From Rubrivivax gelatinosus (GTDB lineage: Bacteria; Pseudomonadota; Gammaproteobacteria; Burkholderiales; Burkholderiaceae_C): 64,000 nucleotides of DNA. The notes beneath the pieces were generated by a model, which was given only the letters and a program-made list of their open reading frames with translations, did not search any database and was not told the DNA's origin. Of the stretch, positions 1 to 15,801 are shown one piece after another. The stretch is from assembly GCF_004340905.1 (NCBI RefSeq), contig NZ_SLXD01000006.1:1-64000 (forward strand), given 5' to 3'. Positions within the stretch are counted from its first letter, which is position 1, and each line of letters begins with the position of its first letter. Both the position numbers and the translations under genes were made by a program.

Positions 1-82
1 GGGCCTCGTCGCTCGTCTCATAGTCGACGTCGCTCGCGCCGCGCCGAGAACTGGCAAGGTGATCAGGCAGGCTGACGAACAT
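1..82 (-). CDS. possible 5' end of an unidentified gene, cut by the window edge
   Basis: An ATG at 80-82 on the minus strand opens a frame that runs off the window with no stop; it reads MFVSLPDHLASS and then continues for about 15 more residues. It would be divergent from the rubredoxin gene. Only 27 codons are visible, no family can be recognised, and no clear ribosome binding site precedes the ATG, so this could be chance. Confidence 0.3.
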   Translation of the reverse strand, partial: MFVSLPDHLASSRRGASDVDYETSDEA

Positions 83-112
83 TTCTAATCAGGACAATCG
101 TTGCCCATTGTA

Positions 113-304
113 GTGAGTGACCGCCCCGCCGTGAGCCAAAGCCGAACCTGGATGTGTCTGATCTGCGGCTGGATCTACGACGAAGCCGTCGGTGATCCGG
201 AACATGGAATCGCCGCCGGCACCGCGTGGGCCGACGTGCCGATGAACTGGACCTGTCCGGAATGCGGTGCCCGTAAAGAAGATTTCGAAATGGTCGAAAT
301 CTGA
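113..304 (+). CDS. rubA: rubredoxin
   Basis: Small electron-transfer iron protein in which four cysteines hold one Fe. The two Cys-x-x-Cys knuckles are visible as CLICGW near the N-terminus and CPECGA near the C-terminus, with the conserved GWIYDE and aromatic/acidic residues between; about 55-65 aa, normal for the family. The start is uncertain: GTG 113 (used), GTG 131 (giving MSQSRTWMCLICG, closest to typical rubredoxins) and TTG 101 are all in frame. A GACAAT hexamer at 93-98 could be a -10 element. It sits 41 bp before pilG on the same strand; a rubredoxin gene near type IV pilus chemosensory genes is a familiar arrangement in proteobacteria, but no functional link is shown. Confidence 0.93.
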   Translation: MSDRPAVSQSRTWMCLICGWIYDEAVGDPEHGIAAGTAWADVPMNWTCPECGARKEDFEMVEI

Positions 305-345
305 AGACCAGCGGCGGCCATCGTGGCGGCCGCGCTCTCCAACAG

Positions 346-750
346 GTGGGCAGTGACGTGAACGAAGCCGTGTCCCCGGGCGCCAAGGTCCTGGTGATCG
401 ACGACAGCAACACGATCCGGCGCAGCGCCGAGATCTTCCTGCGCCAGGGCGGCCACGAGGTCGTGCTGGCCGAGGACGGCTTCGACGCACTCGCCAAGGT
501 CAATGATCACGACCCGGAACTGATCTTCTGCGACATCCTGATGCCGCGGCTGGACGGTTACCAGACCTGCGCCATCATCAAGCGCAACCCGCGTTTCGCG
601 AAGGTGCCGGTCATCATGCTGTCGTCCAAGGATGGCCTGTTCGACAAGGCCCGGGGCCGCATGGTCGGCTCCGAGGACTACCTGACCAAGCCGTTCACCA
701 AGGAACAACTCCTGCGCGCGGTGGAGGCCTTCCGCCGCGCCGCCGCCTGA
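346..750 (+). CDS. pilG: twitching motility response regulator PilG
   Basis: Single-domain CheY-like receiver. The acidic pocket (VIDDSN), the phospho-acceptor Asp63 in CDILMPRLDG, the conserved Ser-Ser region (IMLSSKD) and the TKPF lysine are all present; there is no output domain. In Pseudomonas PilG is phosphorylated by the ChpA/PilL kinase and promotes pilus extension and cAMP signalling at the poles. First gene of a pilG-pilH-pilI-pilJ-pilL order. The start used is GTG 346; GTG 358, which gives MNEAVSPG, is equally possible. No special regulation is visible. Confidence 0.93.
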   Translation: MGSDVNEAVSPGAKVLVIDDSNTIRRSAEIFLRQGGHEVVLAEDGFDALAKVNDHDPELIFCDILMPRLDGYQTCAIIKRNPRFAKVPVIMLSSKDGLFDKARGRMVGSEDYLTKPFTKEQLLRAVEAFRRAAA

Positions 751-796
751 GCCCGCGGCCCTGCCGCCCCCGTCAGAACACCAACTGCGTCCGCCG

Positions 797-1162
797 ATGA
801 CCATCCGCAACATCCTCGTCGTCGACGACTCGAAGACCGAGCTGCACCACCTGTCGGACATTCTCGGCAAGCGCGGCTACGCCGTGCGCACCGCCGAGAA
901 CGGCGAGGAGGCCATGCGCCGCCTCGCCGAACAGGTGCCCGACCTGATCCTGATGGACGTCGTGATGCCGGGCCAGAACGGCTTCCAGCTCACGCGCCAG
1001 ATCACGCGCGATCCGCGTTACGCCGAGGTGCCGGTGATCATGTGCACCAGCAAGGGCCAGGAGACCGACAAGGTCTGGGGCCTGCGCCAGGGCGCCCGCG
1101 ACTACATCGTCAAGCCGGTGCAGGCCGACGAGCTGCTGGCCAAGATCCGCGCCTTCGACTGA
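797..1162 (+). CDS. pilH: twitching motility response regulator PilH
   Basis: Second CheY-like receiver of the Pil-Chp system, 121 aa and all receiver domain. VVDDSK acidic pocket, phospho-acceptor Asp54 in LMDVVMPGQNG, CTSK at the conserved Thr/Ser position and VKPV at the conserved lysine. In Pseudomonas PilH is thought to act with PilG, as phosphate sink or retraction regulator. The MPGQNGFQLTRQ stretch is typical of PilH and separates it from PilG. It starts 46 bp after pilG and ends 4 bp before pilI, so the genes are surely co-transcribed. Confidence 0.93.
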   Translation: MTIRNILVVDDSKTELHHLSDILGKRGYAVRTAENGEEAMRRLAEQVPDLILMDVVMPGQNGFQLTRQITRDPRYAEVPVIMCTSKGQETDKVWGLRQGARDYIVKPVQADELLAKIRAFD

Positions 1163-1166
1163 CCCG

Positions 1167-1697
1167 ATGGCCAAGCGCGACGCCCTGCGCGACCTGCAGA
1201 GCCGCCTGGCCCAGCGGCTGAGTGCCGTGCGCACCGAGGCGCCGGCCATGTCCTGGCTCGCGCTCGAAAGCGCCGGTGTCGGCGTGCTCGTGCCGCTGGC
1301 CGGCGCGGGCGAGATCTTCCCGGTGGGCACCATTGCGCCGGTGCCGCACACGCGGCCCTGGTTCCTCGGTGTCGCCAACCTGCGTGGCGGCCTGCACGGC
1401 GTCGTCGACTTCGCCGCCTTCCTGGGCTTGCGGCCGACGCAGACCGCCGCCGAAGGCGTGCGCGAGCAGGCACGGCTGCTGGCGCTGAACCCGGCCGTCG
1501 GCAGCCATGTCGCGCTGCTGTTCGAACGTCTGGCCGGGCTGCGCACCGCCGCCCAGATGCAGCGCGAACCCGACGACGAGCTGTCGCGCCCGTCGTTCGC
1601 CGGCCCCCGATGGCGCGACGACCGTCAGCGCGTGTGGCAGGAGATCGATCCCGCCGCGCTCGTGCAGCACGACCAGTTTCTCGGCATCGCCCGATGA
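1167..1697 (+). CDS. pilI: CheW-like coupling protein PilI
   Basis: CheW-domain scaffold expected to link the PilJ receptor to the CheA-like kinase, cytoplasmic, 176 aa. The CheW fold is seen in the strand motifs GVGVLVPL, the [24 protein letters not shown] segment (short form: ANLRGG at the core) and LALNP. Start ATG 1167 lies 4 bp after the pilH stop. The protein is diverged from canonical CheW, as is usual for PilI. Confidence 0.9.
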   Translation: MAKRDALRDLQSRLAQRLSAVRTEAPAMSWLALESAGVGVLVPLAGAGEIFPVGTIAPVPHTRPWFLGVANLRGGLHGVVDFAAFLGLRPTQTAAEGVREQARLLALNPAVGSHVALLFERLAGLRTAAQMQREPDDELSRPSFAGPRWRDDRQRVWQEIDPAALVQHDQFLGIAR

Positions 1698-1716
1698 CGA
1701 ACGCCGCGAGGACCGA

Positions 1717-4023
1717 ATGAGCCTTCTCGACAAGCTGAAAGGCCCCGCGCGGGGCCGCCCCTCGACGCCGACGGCGCCGACCCCAGAGTCCGTCGCCCTC
1801 GCCGGCGACGCGATGGACGCGACGATCCGCCTCGGCCCCGGCACGCTGGCGCCGGCCGAGACGCGGCCGCACGTCGAGGACTCGTCGATCATCTCCGAGG
1901 CCGCGCCCTCGGAACTGGCGGGCGAGTTCGCCAACACCCGTGTTCCCGAGGAGGCCGCCGCGCCCGCGGCCACCGGGCTGCCCTTCGTCGGCGGCCTGCC
2001 GGTCGCGCGCCAGCAGCAGCTGATGGCCTTCGCCTTCGGCATCGGCCTGACCGGGCTGGTGCTCAGCGGCGGCGCCGGCATCGTCGCGGCCAACCGCAGC
2101 GCGCAGCAGGTGTCGGCCGCCGGCCAGGCCCAGACGCAGTCGCAGCGCCTGGCCAAGTCGGTCACCCAGGCGCTGCTGGGCGCGCCGCAGTCCTTCCCCG
2201 AACTCAAGGAGAGCGCCGAGATCCTGGTGCGCAACGTGCACGGGCTGGCCGACGGCGGCGACGTGCCGGCCGTCTCCGGCGACCACGCCGAGCGCGTGCA
2301 GGCGCTGCTGCCGATGGTCGACCGCGCCGACAAGAGCGCGCGCGCGGTGCTCGCGCAGCAGAAGACGCTGACCCAGGTGGGCGCTGCGCTGCGCACCATC
2401 AACCGCCAGTCGGCCGACCTGCTGGAGACCGCCGAGACGGTGTCCTCGCTGAAGCTGCAGGGCGGCGCCTCGGCCGGCGAGCTGTCGGCCGTCGGCCAGC
2501 TCGTCATGCTGACGCAGCGCATCGGCAAGAGCGCCAACGAGTTCCAGACCACCGAAGGTGTCAGCGCCGAGGCGGTGTTCCTGCTCGGCAAGGACCTGAA
2601 CTCCTTCCGCGAGATCGCCCAGGGCCTGCTCGACGGCAGCCCCGAGCTGCGCCTGCCGGGCACGCGCGAGCCGCAGGTGCGCGAGCAGCTGCAGCAGCTG
2701 CTCGCCCAGTACGACAAGACGCGCGTCGAAGCCGGCGCCATCCTCGGCAACCTGCAGGGCCTGGTCGGCGCGCGCGAAGCGCAGTCGGCGATCATCCGCG
2801 ACAGCGAGCCGCTGCGCCGCGGCCTCGACGAGCTGCAGGGCGAGCTCGCCGGCTCGGGCGGCCTGCGCGCCGAGATCCTGGTGCCGGGGCTGTTGTCGGC
2901 GCTGCTGCTGGCCGCCGGCGCCTTCGGCCTGCTGCGCCTGTTCGTCGCCGACCAGACGACGCGTGCCCGCCTCGCCGAGGCCCAGCGCCAGGAGGCCGAA
3001 CGCGAGGAACTCGAGGCCCGGCGAGTCAACGACGCCAACCAGGCCGCCATTCTTCGTTTGATGAACGAGCTGCAGACCGTCGCCGAAGGCGACCTGACGC
3101 AGCAGGCCACCGTCACCGAGGACATCACCGGCGCGATCGCCGACTCGGTGAACTACACCGTCGAGGAGCTGCGTTCGCTCGTCACCTCGGTGCAGAGCAC
3201 GGTGGCGCGCGTGACCGACACGACGCAGCAGGTCGAGCAGACGTCCTCGGAGCTGCTGGCGGCGTCGACCGAGCAGCTGCGCGTCATCCGCGAGACCGGC
3301 GAGTCGGTGCTCGGCATGGCCGGCCGCATCACCGAGGTGTCGGCCGAGGCGCAGCGCACCGCCGAGGTGGCCCGCCAGTCGCTGGAGGCCGCGGCCACCG
3401 GCCAGCAGGCGGTGCAGAACACGATCGGCGGCATGAACTCGATCCGCGACCAGATCCAGGAGACCTCCAAGCGCATCAAGCGCCTGGGCGAGAGCTCGCA
3501 GGAGATCGGCGAGATCACCGAGCTGATCTCCGACATCACCGAGCAGACCAACGTGCTGGCGCTCAACGCCGCCATCCAGGCCGCCAGTGCCGGCGAAGCG
3601 GGGCGCGGCTTCAGCGTCGTCGCCGAGGAAGTGCAGCGCCTGGCCGAACGTTCCGCCGAGGCGACGCGCAACATTGCCGCCATCGTGCGCACCATCCAGA
3701 CCGACACCCAGGACGCGGTGGCGGCGATGGAGCGTTCGACCCAGGGCGTGATCGAGGGCGCGCGGCTGTCCGACGCGGCCGGCAGCGCGCTGGCCGACAT
3801 CGACCGCGTGACACGCGAGCTGGCCGAGCTGATCGGCCACATCGCGGCACAGGCCACGAGCGAAGCCGAGTCCGCCGGCGGCGTGGCGCAGAACATCCAG
3901 CACATCTTCGCCGTCACCGAGCAGACCGGCGAGGGCACGCGCTCGACCGCGCAGATGGTGCACGAGCTGTCGCGCGCGGCCGAGCAGCTGCGCGCGTCGA
4001 TCGCACGCTTCAAGATCGCCTGA
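1717..4023 (+). CDS. pilJ: methyl-accepting pilus chemoreceptor PilJ
   Basis: Transmembrane MCP of the Pil-Chp pathway, 768 aa. A Pro/Thr-rich cytoplasmic N-terminus (about 1-98) leads to TM1 (about 100-122, [16 protein letters not shown]), a long Ala/Gln-rich periplasmic PilJ sensor (about 125-385), TM2 (about 387-410, [16 protein letters not shown]), a HAMP-like linker and a signalling domain whose tip is near residues 609-642 ([19 protein letters not shown]). In Pseudomonas PilJ senses surface contact, in part by interacting with the major pilin. ATG 1717 was chosen because it follows the pilI stop by 19 bp; the frame is open further upstream only as an overlap with pilI. The N-terminal extension before TM1 is longer than in many PilJ proteins. 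Confidence 0.94.
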   Translation: MSLLDKLKGPARGRPSTPTAPTPESVALAGDAMDATIRLGPGTLAPAETRPHVEDSSIISEAAPSELAGEFANTRVPEEAAAPAATGLPFVGGLPVARQQQLMAFAFGIGLTGLVLSGGAGIVAANRSAQQVSAAGQAQTQSQRLAKSVTQALLGAPQSFPELKESAEILVRNVHGLADGGDVPAVSGDHAERVQALLPMVDRADKSARAVLAQQKTLTQVGAALRTINRQSADLLETAETVSSLKLQGGASAGELSAVGQLVMLTQRIGKSANEFQTTEGVSAEAVFLLGKDLNSFREIAQGLLDGSPELRLPGTREPQVREQLQQLLAQYDKTRVEAGAILGNLQGLVGAREAQSAIIRDSEPLRRGLDELQGELAGSGGLRAEILVPGLLSALLLAAGAFGLLRLFVADQTTRARLAEAQRQEAEREELEARRVNDANQAAILRLMNELQTVAEGDLTQQATVTEDITGAIADSVNYTVEELRSLVTSVQSTVARVTDTTQQVEQTSSELLAASTEQLRVIRETGESVLGMAGRITEVSAEAQRTAEVARQSLEAAATGQQAVQNTIGGMNSIRDQIQETSKRIKRLGESSQEIGEITELISDITEQTNVLALNAAIQAASAGEAGRGFSVVAEEVQRLAERSAEATRNIAAIVRTIQTDTQDAVAAMERSTQGVIEGARLSDAAGSALADIDRVTRELAELIGHIAAQATSEAESAGGVAQNIQHIFAVTEQTGEGTRSTAQMVHELSRAAEQLRASIARFKIA

Positions 4024-4033
4024 CGCCGCCGGG

Positions 4034-9964
<5,931 letters not shown>

Positions 9965-9967
9965 AGC

Positions 9968-10990
9968 GTGTCCCGGGTTGCCGACCATCTCGCGGAACTG
10001 ACCGGGTTCCGTGACCGCGACGCGCTCGACGCGACGCTGGTCGGTGCGCTGCACGACCTGCTGCAGCCGCTGGAGATCGCGATCTACCGCGTGGTCGGTG
10101 AAGGCGAGGACCGGCACTGGCTGACGCGCGCGCGGCTCGCCGCCGGCGACAAGGTACCCAGCGCCGACCCGCTGTGGACCGACCTGTCGGCGCTGCCGCC
10201 GCTGGCCGAACATCCGGCCCGCCAGAGCTGCCTGCGCCAGCGCGAAGGGCTGATGCTCGACGGCCAGCCGGCGACGACGCTGCTGCCGCTGGACCTGGAG
10301 CACGACTGCGACGCGGTGCTGGAGCTGCGCAGCGCGGCGCCGCTGTCCACCGAGCAGCTGCGCCTGATCGCCAGCGTGCTGCGCGTCTACCGCAACTTCC
10401 ACTCGCTGCTGGACTACAGCGAGCGCGACACGCTGACCGGCCTGCTCAACCGCAAGACCTTCGACGAGAACTTCATGCGCAGCACGATGCCGGCGCCGGT
10501 GCAGGCCGAGTCCGGCACCGGCAAGCGCCGCGGCGGGCGCAGCGCCTGGCTGGGCGTCGTCGACATCGACCACTTCAAGCACGTCAACGACTGCCACGGC
10601 CACCTGATCGGCGACGAGGTGCTGCTGCTGCTGTCGCGCCTGATGCGCGGCGTCTTCCGCCAGGGCGACCAGCTCTACCGCTTCGGCGGCGAGGAGTTCG
10701 TCGTGCTGATGCGCTGCGACGACGCGGCCTCGGCGGCGGCCGCCTTCGAGCGCCTGCGCGCGGCGATCGAAGACCATGCCTTCCCGCGCGTCGGCCGCAT
10801 CACGGTGAGCATCGGCTTCACCGCCGTGCGGCCCGGCGACACGCCGAGTTCGGCCTTCGAGCGCGCCGACCAGGCGGTCTACCACGTCAAGCAGAACGGC
10901 CGCAACCGGGTGGCGAGCCACGCCGCGCTGGTGGCCAGCGGCGACCTGGTCGAGCAGCGCACGGACGGCGACGACGTCGTCCTGTTCTGA
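9968..10990 (+). CDS. diguanylate cyclase with N-terminal GAF-like sensor region
   Basis: Synthesises c-di-GMP from GTP. Residues 1-145 form a mixed alpha/beta region with GAF-like character and no membrane segment, so the protein is probably soluble. The GGDEF domain begins at DTLTGLLNRKTF, has DIDHFKHVND and an intact active site GGEEF at residues 240-244. An RxxD product-inhibition site (Arg231 to Asp234, RQGD) lies exactly five residues upstream, so feedback inhibition is expected. GTG 9968 follows the pilL stop by 3 bp, implying co-transcription and probably translational coupling with the Pil-Chp operon. The sensory input of the N-terminal half is unknown. Confidence 0.92.
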   Translation: MSRVADHLAELTGFRDRDALDATLVGALHDLLQPLEIAIYRVVGEGEDRHWLTRARLAAGDKVPSADPLWTDLSALPPLAEHPARQSCLRQREGLMLDGQPATTLLPLDLEHDCDAVLELRSAAPLSTEQLRLIASVLRVYRNFHSLLDYSERDTLTGLLNRKTFDENFMRSTMPAPVQAESGTGKRRGGRSAWLGVVDIDHFKHVNDCHGHLIGDEVLLLLSRLMRGVFRQGDQLYRFGGEEFVVLMRCDDAASAAAAFERLRAAIEDHAFPRVGRITVSIGFTAVRPGDTPSSAFERADQAVYHVKQNGRNRVASHAALVASGDLVEQRTDGDDVVLF

Positions 10991-11033
10991 GCCGGGCGCG
11001 CCGCGGCCGGCGTGGCCGCGCGCGGCCGGGGTC

Positions 11034-12581
11034 TCAGCCGCGGTCCTGGGCCGGCAGCCGGAACAGCTTGACCGCCTCGTCCAGCGCGGTGGCCTGTTCG
11101 GCCAGCGCCGCTGTCTCGCTCGCCGCCTCCTGCACCAGGCGCGCGTTGTCGCCGGTCACGCCTTCCAGGCCCGAGAGCGTGCGGTTGACCTGCTCGATGC
11201 CGGCCATCTGCTCCCGGCTGGCGGCGTCGATCTCCGACATGATGTCGGTCACGCGTTTCACGCTGTCGACGATCTCGATCATGGTCTGGCCGGCGCGGTG
11301 CGCCATGCGCGAGCCGCCGCCGACCTGCTCGACCGTCGTGTCGACGAGCGACTTGATCTCCTGCGCCGCCTGCGACGAACGCTGCGCCAGCGCGCGCACC
11401 TCGCTGGCCACGACGGCGAAGCCGCGGCCGTGTTCGCCGGCGCGCGAGGCCTCCACCGCGGCGTTGAGCGCCAGCAGGTTGGTCTGGAAGGCGATCTCGT
11501 TGATGACGCGGTTGATCTCGGCGATGCGCTTGGACGCCGCGTCGATCGAGTCCATCGTCGTCACGACCTGGGCGACGACCGCGCCGCCGGCCTTGGCGAC
11601 GTCGGAGGCCGAGATCGCCAGCGCGTTGGCCTGGCTGGCGTGTTCGGCGTTCTGGCGCGTGGCGTCGGTCAGGCGCGACATCGACACCGCGGTCTCGTGC
11701 AGCGCCTGGGCCTGGTGCACGGTGCGCGACTCCAGCTCCTTGTTGCCGCCGGCGATGCGCGCCGAGGCATGCGCGATGGTGTCGGTGCCGTGGCGCACGC
11801 GGCCGACGATCGACGCCAGGCTGACGCGCATCTCGTGCAGCGCGCGCTGCAGGTGGCCGATCTCGTTGCGGCTGTCGACGACGACGTCGCGCGTCAGGTC
11901 GCCCGAGGCGATGCCGTGCGCCATGTCCACGCCCGCCTCCAGCGGCCGCGTGACGACGCGGCGGATGAAGGGGTAGATGACGATCAGCACCGGGATGCAG
12001 GTGACGATGGCCATCAGGATGGTCTGCCAGCGCTGGCGCGCCATCAGCGCGTTGGTCTGCTCCAGCGAGACCTTCATGCTGACCGCGCCCAGCACCGTGC
12101 CTTCGGGCACCTGGTGGCAGGTGGTGCAGTCCTTGCCGAGGTAGTTCTTGGACGCGATGGCCGGGCGCACGACACGCAGGTACTCGCCCTTGTCGTCGGT
12201 GGCGACGTGGATCTCGGTCTTGCCGCTGGCGAGCACGGCGCGCTCGTCGGCGTCCGGGTCGCTGGCGTCGGCGCCGGTGCCGTTGCCGAAGATCTTGTTG
12301 ACCGCCTCGGCGCGCAGCACGCGCAGGTCGCGGATGTTGTCGAGCTGGCGCACCTGGTCCAGCAGCACGGCGCGCTGCGCCACGGTGCCCGTCACCATCA
12401 TGCCGGTCAGGCCGGCCATCGTGGCGTCGTGCATGCTGCTGGAGAAGGCCGTCGCCTGCTCGATCGCTGCCTCACGGTTGACACGGCCCTGCCAGAAGAT
12501 GCCCACCGCCCAGACGACGGTGAGAGCCACCGCGATGGTCGTGATCAGCTGAACCCAGATCTTCTTTTGTGCGACGTGCAT
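11034..12581 (-). CDS. methyl-accepting chemotaxis protein with periplasmic c-type heme motif
   Basis: Transmembrane chemoreceptor, 515 aa. TM1 is about residues 8-30, followed by a periplasmic sensor of about 155 residues, TM2 (about 188-206), HAMP and a class-typical signalling domain with tip [19 protein letters not shown]. The sensor carries Cys152-Thr-Thr-Cys155-His156, a canonical CxxCH heme c attachment motif, on the periplasmic side where heme ligation takes place. Heme-bearing MCPs are known in Desulfovibrio (DcrA) and Geobacter and sense redox or gas signals; that role here is inference. A CAGGAG ribosome site precedes ATG 12581. No che genes adjoin. It lies downstream of photolyase on the same strand after a 134-bp gap in which I see nothing. 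Confidence 0.93.
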   Translation of the reverse strand: MHVAQKKIWVQLITTIAVALTVVWAVGIFWQGRVNREAAIEQATAFSSSMHDATMAGLTGMMVTGTVAQRAVLLDQVRQLDNIRDLRVLRAEAVNKIFGNGTGADASDPDADERAVLASGKTEIHVATDDKGEYLRVVRPAIASKNYLGKDCTTCHQVPEGTVLGAVSMKVSLEQTNALMARQRWQTILMAIVTCIPVLIVIYPFIRRVVTRPLEAGVDMAHGIASGDLTRDVVVDSRNEIGHLQRALHEMRVSLASIVGRVRHGTDTIAHASARIAGGNKELESRTVHQAQALHETAVSMSRLTDATRQNAEHASQANALAISASDVAKAGGAVVAQVVTTMDSIDAASKRIAEINRVINEIAFQTNLLALNAAVEASRAGEHGRGFAVVASEVRALAQRSSQAAQEIKSLVDTTVEQVGGGSRMAHRAGQTMIEIVDSVKRVTDIMSEIDAASREQMAGIEQVNRTLSGLEGVTGDNARLVQEAASETAALAEQATALDEAVKLFRLPAQDRG

Positions 12582-12715
12582 CGCGCACGCTCCTGACGTC
12601 CAATGCCGGCCCCGGATGTTGGGCCAGCCGCATCGTCATATCGGCAGGAAATGGGGTGGAATGAAGTCTGAATTCACTCCCGCCCTGCCGCACGGAGGGC
12701 CATTGTTGAGCGAGG

Positions 12716-14218
12716 TCAGTCGGTGCGCATGCGCGCCGCCGGACGTGGCTTGGCCGCCTTGACGGCGCCAAAACGCGCCAGCGTGCGTTCGCGCGCTTCG
12801 TCGTGCGCGACGACCGGCGCGGGGTAGTCGCGGCCGAGCACCACGCCGGCGGCGGCCAGGTCGGCCGGGCGGGCGCGCCAGGGCGCATGCAGCAGTTTGT
12901 CGGGCAGCTTCGCCAGCTGCGGCAGGTAGCGGCGGATGAAACGCCCCTCGGGGTCGAAACGTTCGCTCTGGCTGACCGGGTTGAAGATCCGGAAATAGGG
13001 CTGGGCGTCGCAGCCGGTCGAGGCCGCCCACTGCCAGCCGCCGTTGTTGGACGCCAGGTCGAAGTCGTTCAAGTGGCGCGCGAACCAGGCTTCGCCGCGG
13101 CGCCAGTCGACGCCGAGGTCCTTGCTCAGGAAGCTGGCGCTGATCATGCGCAGCCGGTTGTGCATGTAGCCGGTGCGCGTGAGCTGGTGCATCGCCGCGT
13201 CGACGATCGGGTAACCGGTGCGGCCCTCGCACCAGGCGGCGAAGAGTTCGTCGGCGTGCCTGCCGTGTTCCCAGTGGATGCGGTCGTACTCGGGCTTGAA
13301 GCAGCCGCCGACGACCCGCGGGTGGTGGTGCAGCAGCTGGTGATAGAACTCGCGCCAGATCAGCTCCGACAGCCAGATCTCGGCGCCACGCGAGCCGGCT
13401 GTCGAACGCTGGTGGGCCTCGCGCGCCAGGCGGCGGATCGAGACCGTGCCGAAACGCAGGTGCGGCCCGAGGTAGCTCGGCCCCTTGACGGCCGGGAAGT
13501 CGCGCCAGTCGGCGTAGTGGTCGATGCGCTCGAGGAAGTCGGTCAGCAGCTCGCGGCCGCCGGCCGGGCCGCTGGGCAGCTTCAGCGCGTGCAGGTTGGT
13601 GGTCTCGAAACCGATCTCGGCCAGCGTCGGCAGCGTCTCGCCGGCCGGCCGGGGCGCCAGCGCGCCGGCGTGGCGCTCGACCGGGTAGGACGCGAGGTAG
13701 AAGTCGTCGAGCTTCTTCAGCCAGGCGTTGCGGTAGGGCGTGAACACCGAGAACGGGCCGCCGCCCTGGGTCAGCACCTCGTCGCGTTCGAAGATCACGT
13801 GGTCCTTCGAGCCGTGGAAGGCGATGCCGGCGTCGGCCAGCGCGCCGCGCACGCGGGCGTCGCGCGCCAGCGCCTCGGGTTCGTCGTCGTGGCTGGCGTA
13901 GACCGCCTGCGCGCCCAGCGCCAGCGCCAGGCGCGGGATCTCCTGCAGCGGCCGGCCGTGGCGCACGATCAGCCCGGCGCCGTCGACGCCGTGCGAGGCC
14001 GCCAGCGCACGCAGCTCGGCGTCGACGCCGACGACGCTGTCGCGGATGAACTCCACGCGCCGGTCGGCGCGCGGCAACGGCTCGAGGATGTCGGTGTCGA
14101 AGACGAAGACGCACCAGACCCGGCGCGCGGCGCGCAGCGCGTGGTACAGGGCCGCGTTGTCCTCGGTGCGCAGGTCGCGGCGCAACCAGACGAGGGCATG
14201 GTCGATGCTGTTCTTCAC
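12716..14218 (-). CDS. phr: deoxyribodipyrimidine photolyase
   Basis: Light-driven repair of cyclobutane pyrimidine dimers, about 500 aa. The N-terminal antenna domain (HALVWLRRDLR) is followed by the FAD domain with SELIWREFYHQL, the TGYPIVDAAM and TGYMHNRLRM motifs, WQWAASTG and FNPVSQ, all typical of class I CPD photolyases of proteobacteria. The start is GTG 14218 (V-K-N-S-I-D); no in-frame ATG lies nearby, and the next upstream codons run into the divergent yqgE promoter region. Divergent from yqgE by 33 bp, so the two genes share a very compact control region. Confidence 0.95.
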   Translation of the reverse strand: MKNSIDHALVWLRRDLRTEDNAALYHALRAARRVWCVFVFDTDILEPLPRADRRVEFIRDSVVGVDAELRALAASHGVDGAGLIVRHGRPLQEIPRLALALGAQAVYASHDDEPEALARDARVRGALADAGIAFHGSKDHVIFERDEVLTQGGGPFSVFTPYRNAWLKKLDDFYLASYPVERHAGALAPRPAGETLPTLAEIGFETTNLHALKLPSGPAGGRELLTDFLERIDHYADWRDFPAVKGPSYLGPHLRFGTVSIRRLAREAHQRSTAGSRGAEIWLSELIWREFYHQLLHHHPRVVGGCFKPEYDRIHWEHGRHADELFAAWCEGRTGYPIVDAAMHQLTRTGYMHNRLRMISASFLSKDLGVDWRRGEAWFARHLNDFDLASNNGGWQWAASTGCDAQPYFRIFNPVSQSERFDPEGRFIRRYLPQLAKLPDKLLHAPWRARPADLAAAGVVLGRDYPAPVVAHDEARERTLARFGAVKAAKPRPAARMRTD

Positions 14219-14239
14219 ATCCGCCAGTGTGCCCGGGAA

Positions 14240-14245
14240 TAAGAT
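14240..14245 (+). promoter_or_regulatory. candidate -10 element (TAAGAT) of yqgE
   Basis: TAAGAT ends exactly 6 nt before ATG 14252, which places the expected transcript start on or next to the start codon. The purine run AGGAGG at 14246-14251 directly abuts the ATG, so it is too close to act as a normal Shine-Dalgarno. No convincing -35 is visible. Confidence 0.4.
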
Positions 14246-14251
14246 AGGAGG

Positions 14252-14821
14252 ATGGCCGCCATCGACCTGTCGAACCAGTTCCTCATCGCCATGCCCGGCA
14301 TGGCCGACGAGACCTTTGCCGGCGCCGTCGTCTATCTGTGCGAGCACAACGAGCGCGGCGCGCTCGGGCTGGTCATCAACAAGCCGATCGACATCAAGCT
14401 GCGCAACCTGTTCGAGCGTGTCGAACTGCCGCTGGACCGTGACGAGTTCGCCGAGCAGCCGGTGTTCTTCGGCGGCCCGGTGCAGACCGAACGCGGTTTC
14501 GTGCTGCACGAGAAGACCGGCGACGGCAGCGGCTACAGCTCGACGATGTCGGTGCCCGGTGGCCTGGAGATGACGACCAGCAAGGACGTGCTCGAGGCGA
14601 TGTCGCAGGGCGGCGGCCCGCGCCGCGTGCTGGTGACGCTGGGCTACAGCGGCTGGGACGCCGGCCAGCTCGAGGAGGAGATCCGCCGCAACGGCTGGCT
14701 CAACGTCGACGCCGACCCGAAGATCATCTTCGAGACCCCCGTCGAGCAGCGCTACGACCAGGCGCTGTCGCTGCTGGGCTTCGACCCGCGCATGCTGTCG
14801 CAGGAGGCCGGGCACGCCTGA
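14252..14821 (+). CDS. yqgE: YqgE/AlgH family protein
   Basis: Conserved protein of unknown biochemical function, 189 aa, full length for UPF0301/DUF179. Seen are the family hallmarks [23 protein letters not shown] and [12 protein letters not shown]. In Pseudomonas the homolog was described as an alginate regulator (AlgH), but it has no DNA-binding domain. The order yqgE-ruvX-pyrR-pyrB-pyrC' is conserved across beta- and gammaproteobacteria and is reproduced here. It probably begins the operon from its own promoter between it and phr. Confidence 0.93.
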   Translation: MAAIDLSNQFLIAMPGMADETFAGAVVYLCEHNERGALGLVINKPIDIKLRNLFERVELPLDRDEFAEQPVFFGGPVQTERGFVLHEKTGDGSGYSSTMSVPGGLEMTTSKDVLEAMSQGGGPRRVLVTLGYSGWDAGQLEEEIRRNGWLNVDADPKIIFETPVEQRYDQALSLLGFDPRMLSQEAGHA

Positions 14822-14847
14822 CGCGTGGCCCGTCGCGTCGCCTTCGA

Positions 14848-15254
14848 ATGAGCCCGGCCGCTCCGCCTGAACCCGCGCGCAGCTTTCTCGCATTCGATTT
14901 CGGCGTGCGCCGCGTCGGCGTCGCCGTCGGCAACACCTTGCTGGCCCAGGCGCGGCCGCTGAAGACCGTCGCCGCCGAGGGCGACGCACGTTTCGCCGCC
15001 ATCGCCCGGCTGATCGAGGAGTGGCGGCCCGACGCGCTGGTCGTCGGCGTGCCGTTCCATCCCGACGGCGCGGAGCACGACAATACGCGCCGCGCGCGGC
15101 GCTTCGCCCGCCAGCTGCACGGCCGCTTCCGGCTGCCGGTGCACGAGGTCGACGAGCGCTACACGACCGTCGACGCGCTGGCCGCCGGGGCCCGCGACGC
15201 CGACGCCGCGGCCGCCGCACTGATCCTCGACCAACACCTGAGAACCCTCGCCCC

Positions 15255-15258
<4 letters not shown>
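14848..15258 (+). CDS. ruvX: Holliday junction resolvase-like protein RuvX (YqgF)
   Basis: RNase H-fold nuclease, 136 aa, implicated in 16S rRNA 5' maturation and anti-termination in E. coli and annotated as a putative Holliday junction resolvase. The first catalytic Asp is in [15 protein letters not shown]; the second acidic residue is in VDERYTT, and the third Asp falls in the C-terminal [22 protein letters not shown] matches the family's GxP loop. It starts 26 bp after yqgE and its TGA overlaps the pyrR ATG (ATGA), showing translational coupling. Confidence 0.94.
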
Positions 15259-15758
<500 letters not shown>

Positions 15759-15801
15759 CCCCGTGCCGCCGCGACCACGCCCAGCAGCGGGAGGCCCGCT
15801 G

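Noticed and set aside
15021-15254. Longer PyrR frame starting inside ruvX
   Set aside because: The extra residues are Arg/Ala-rich ruvX shadow; ATG 15255 overlapping the ruvX stop gives the normal family length.
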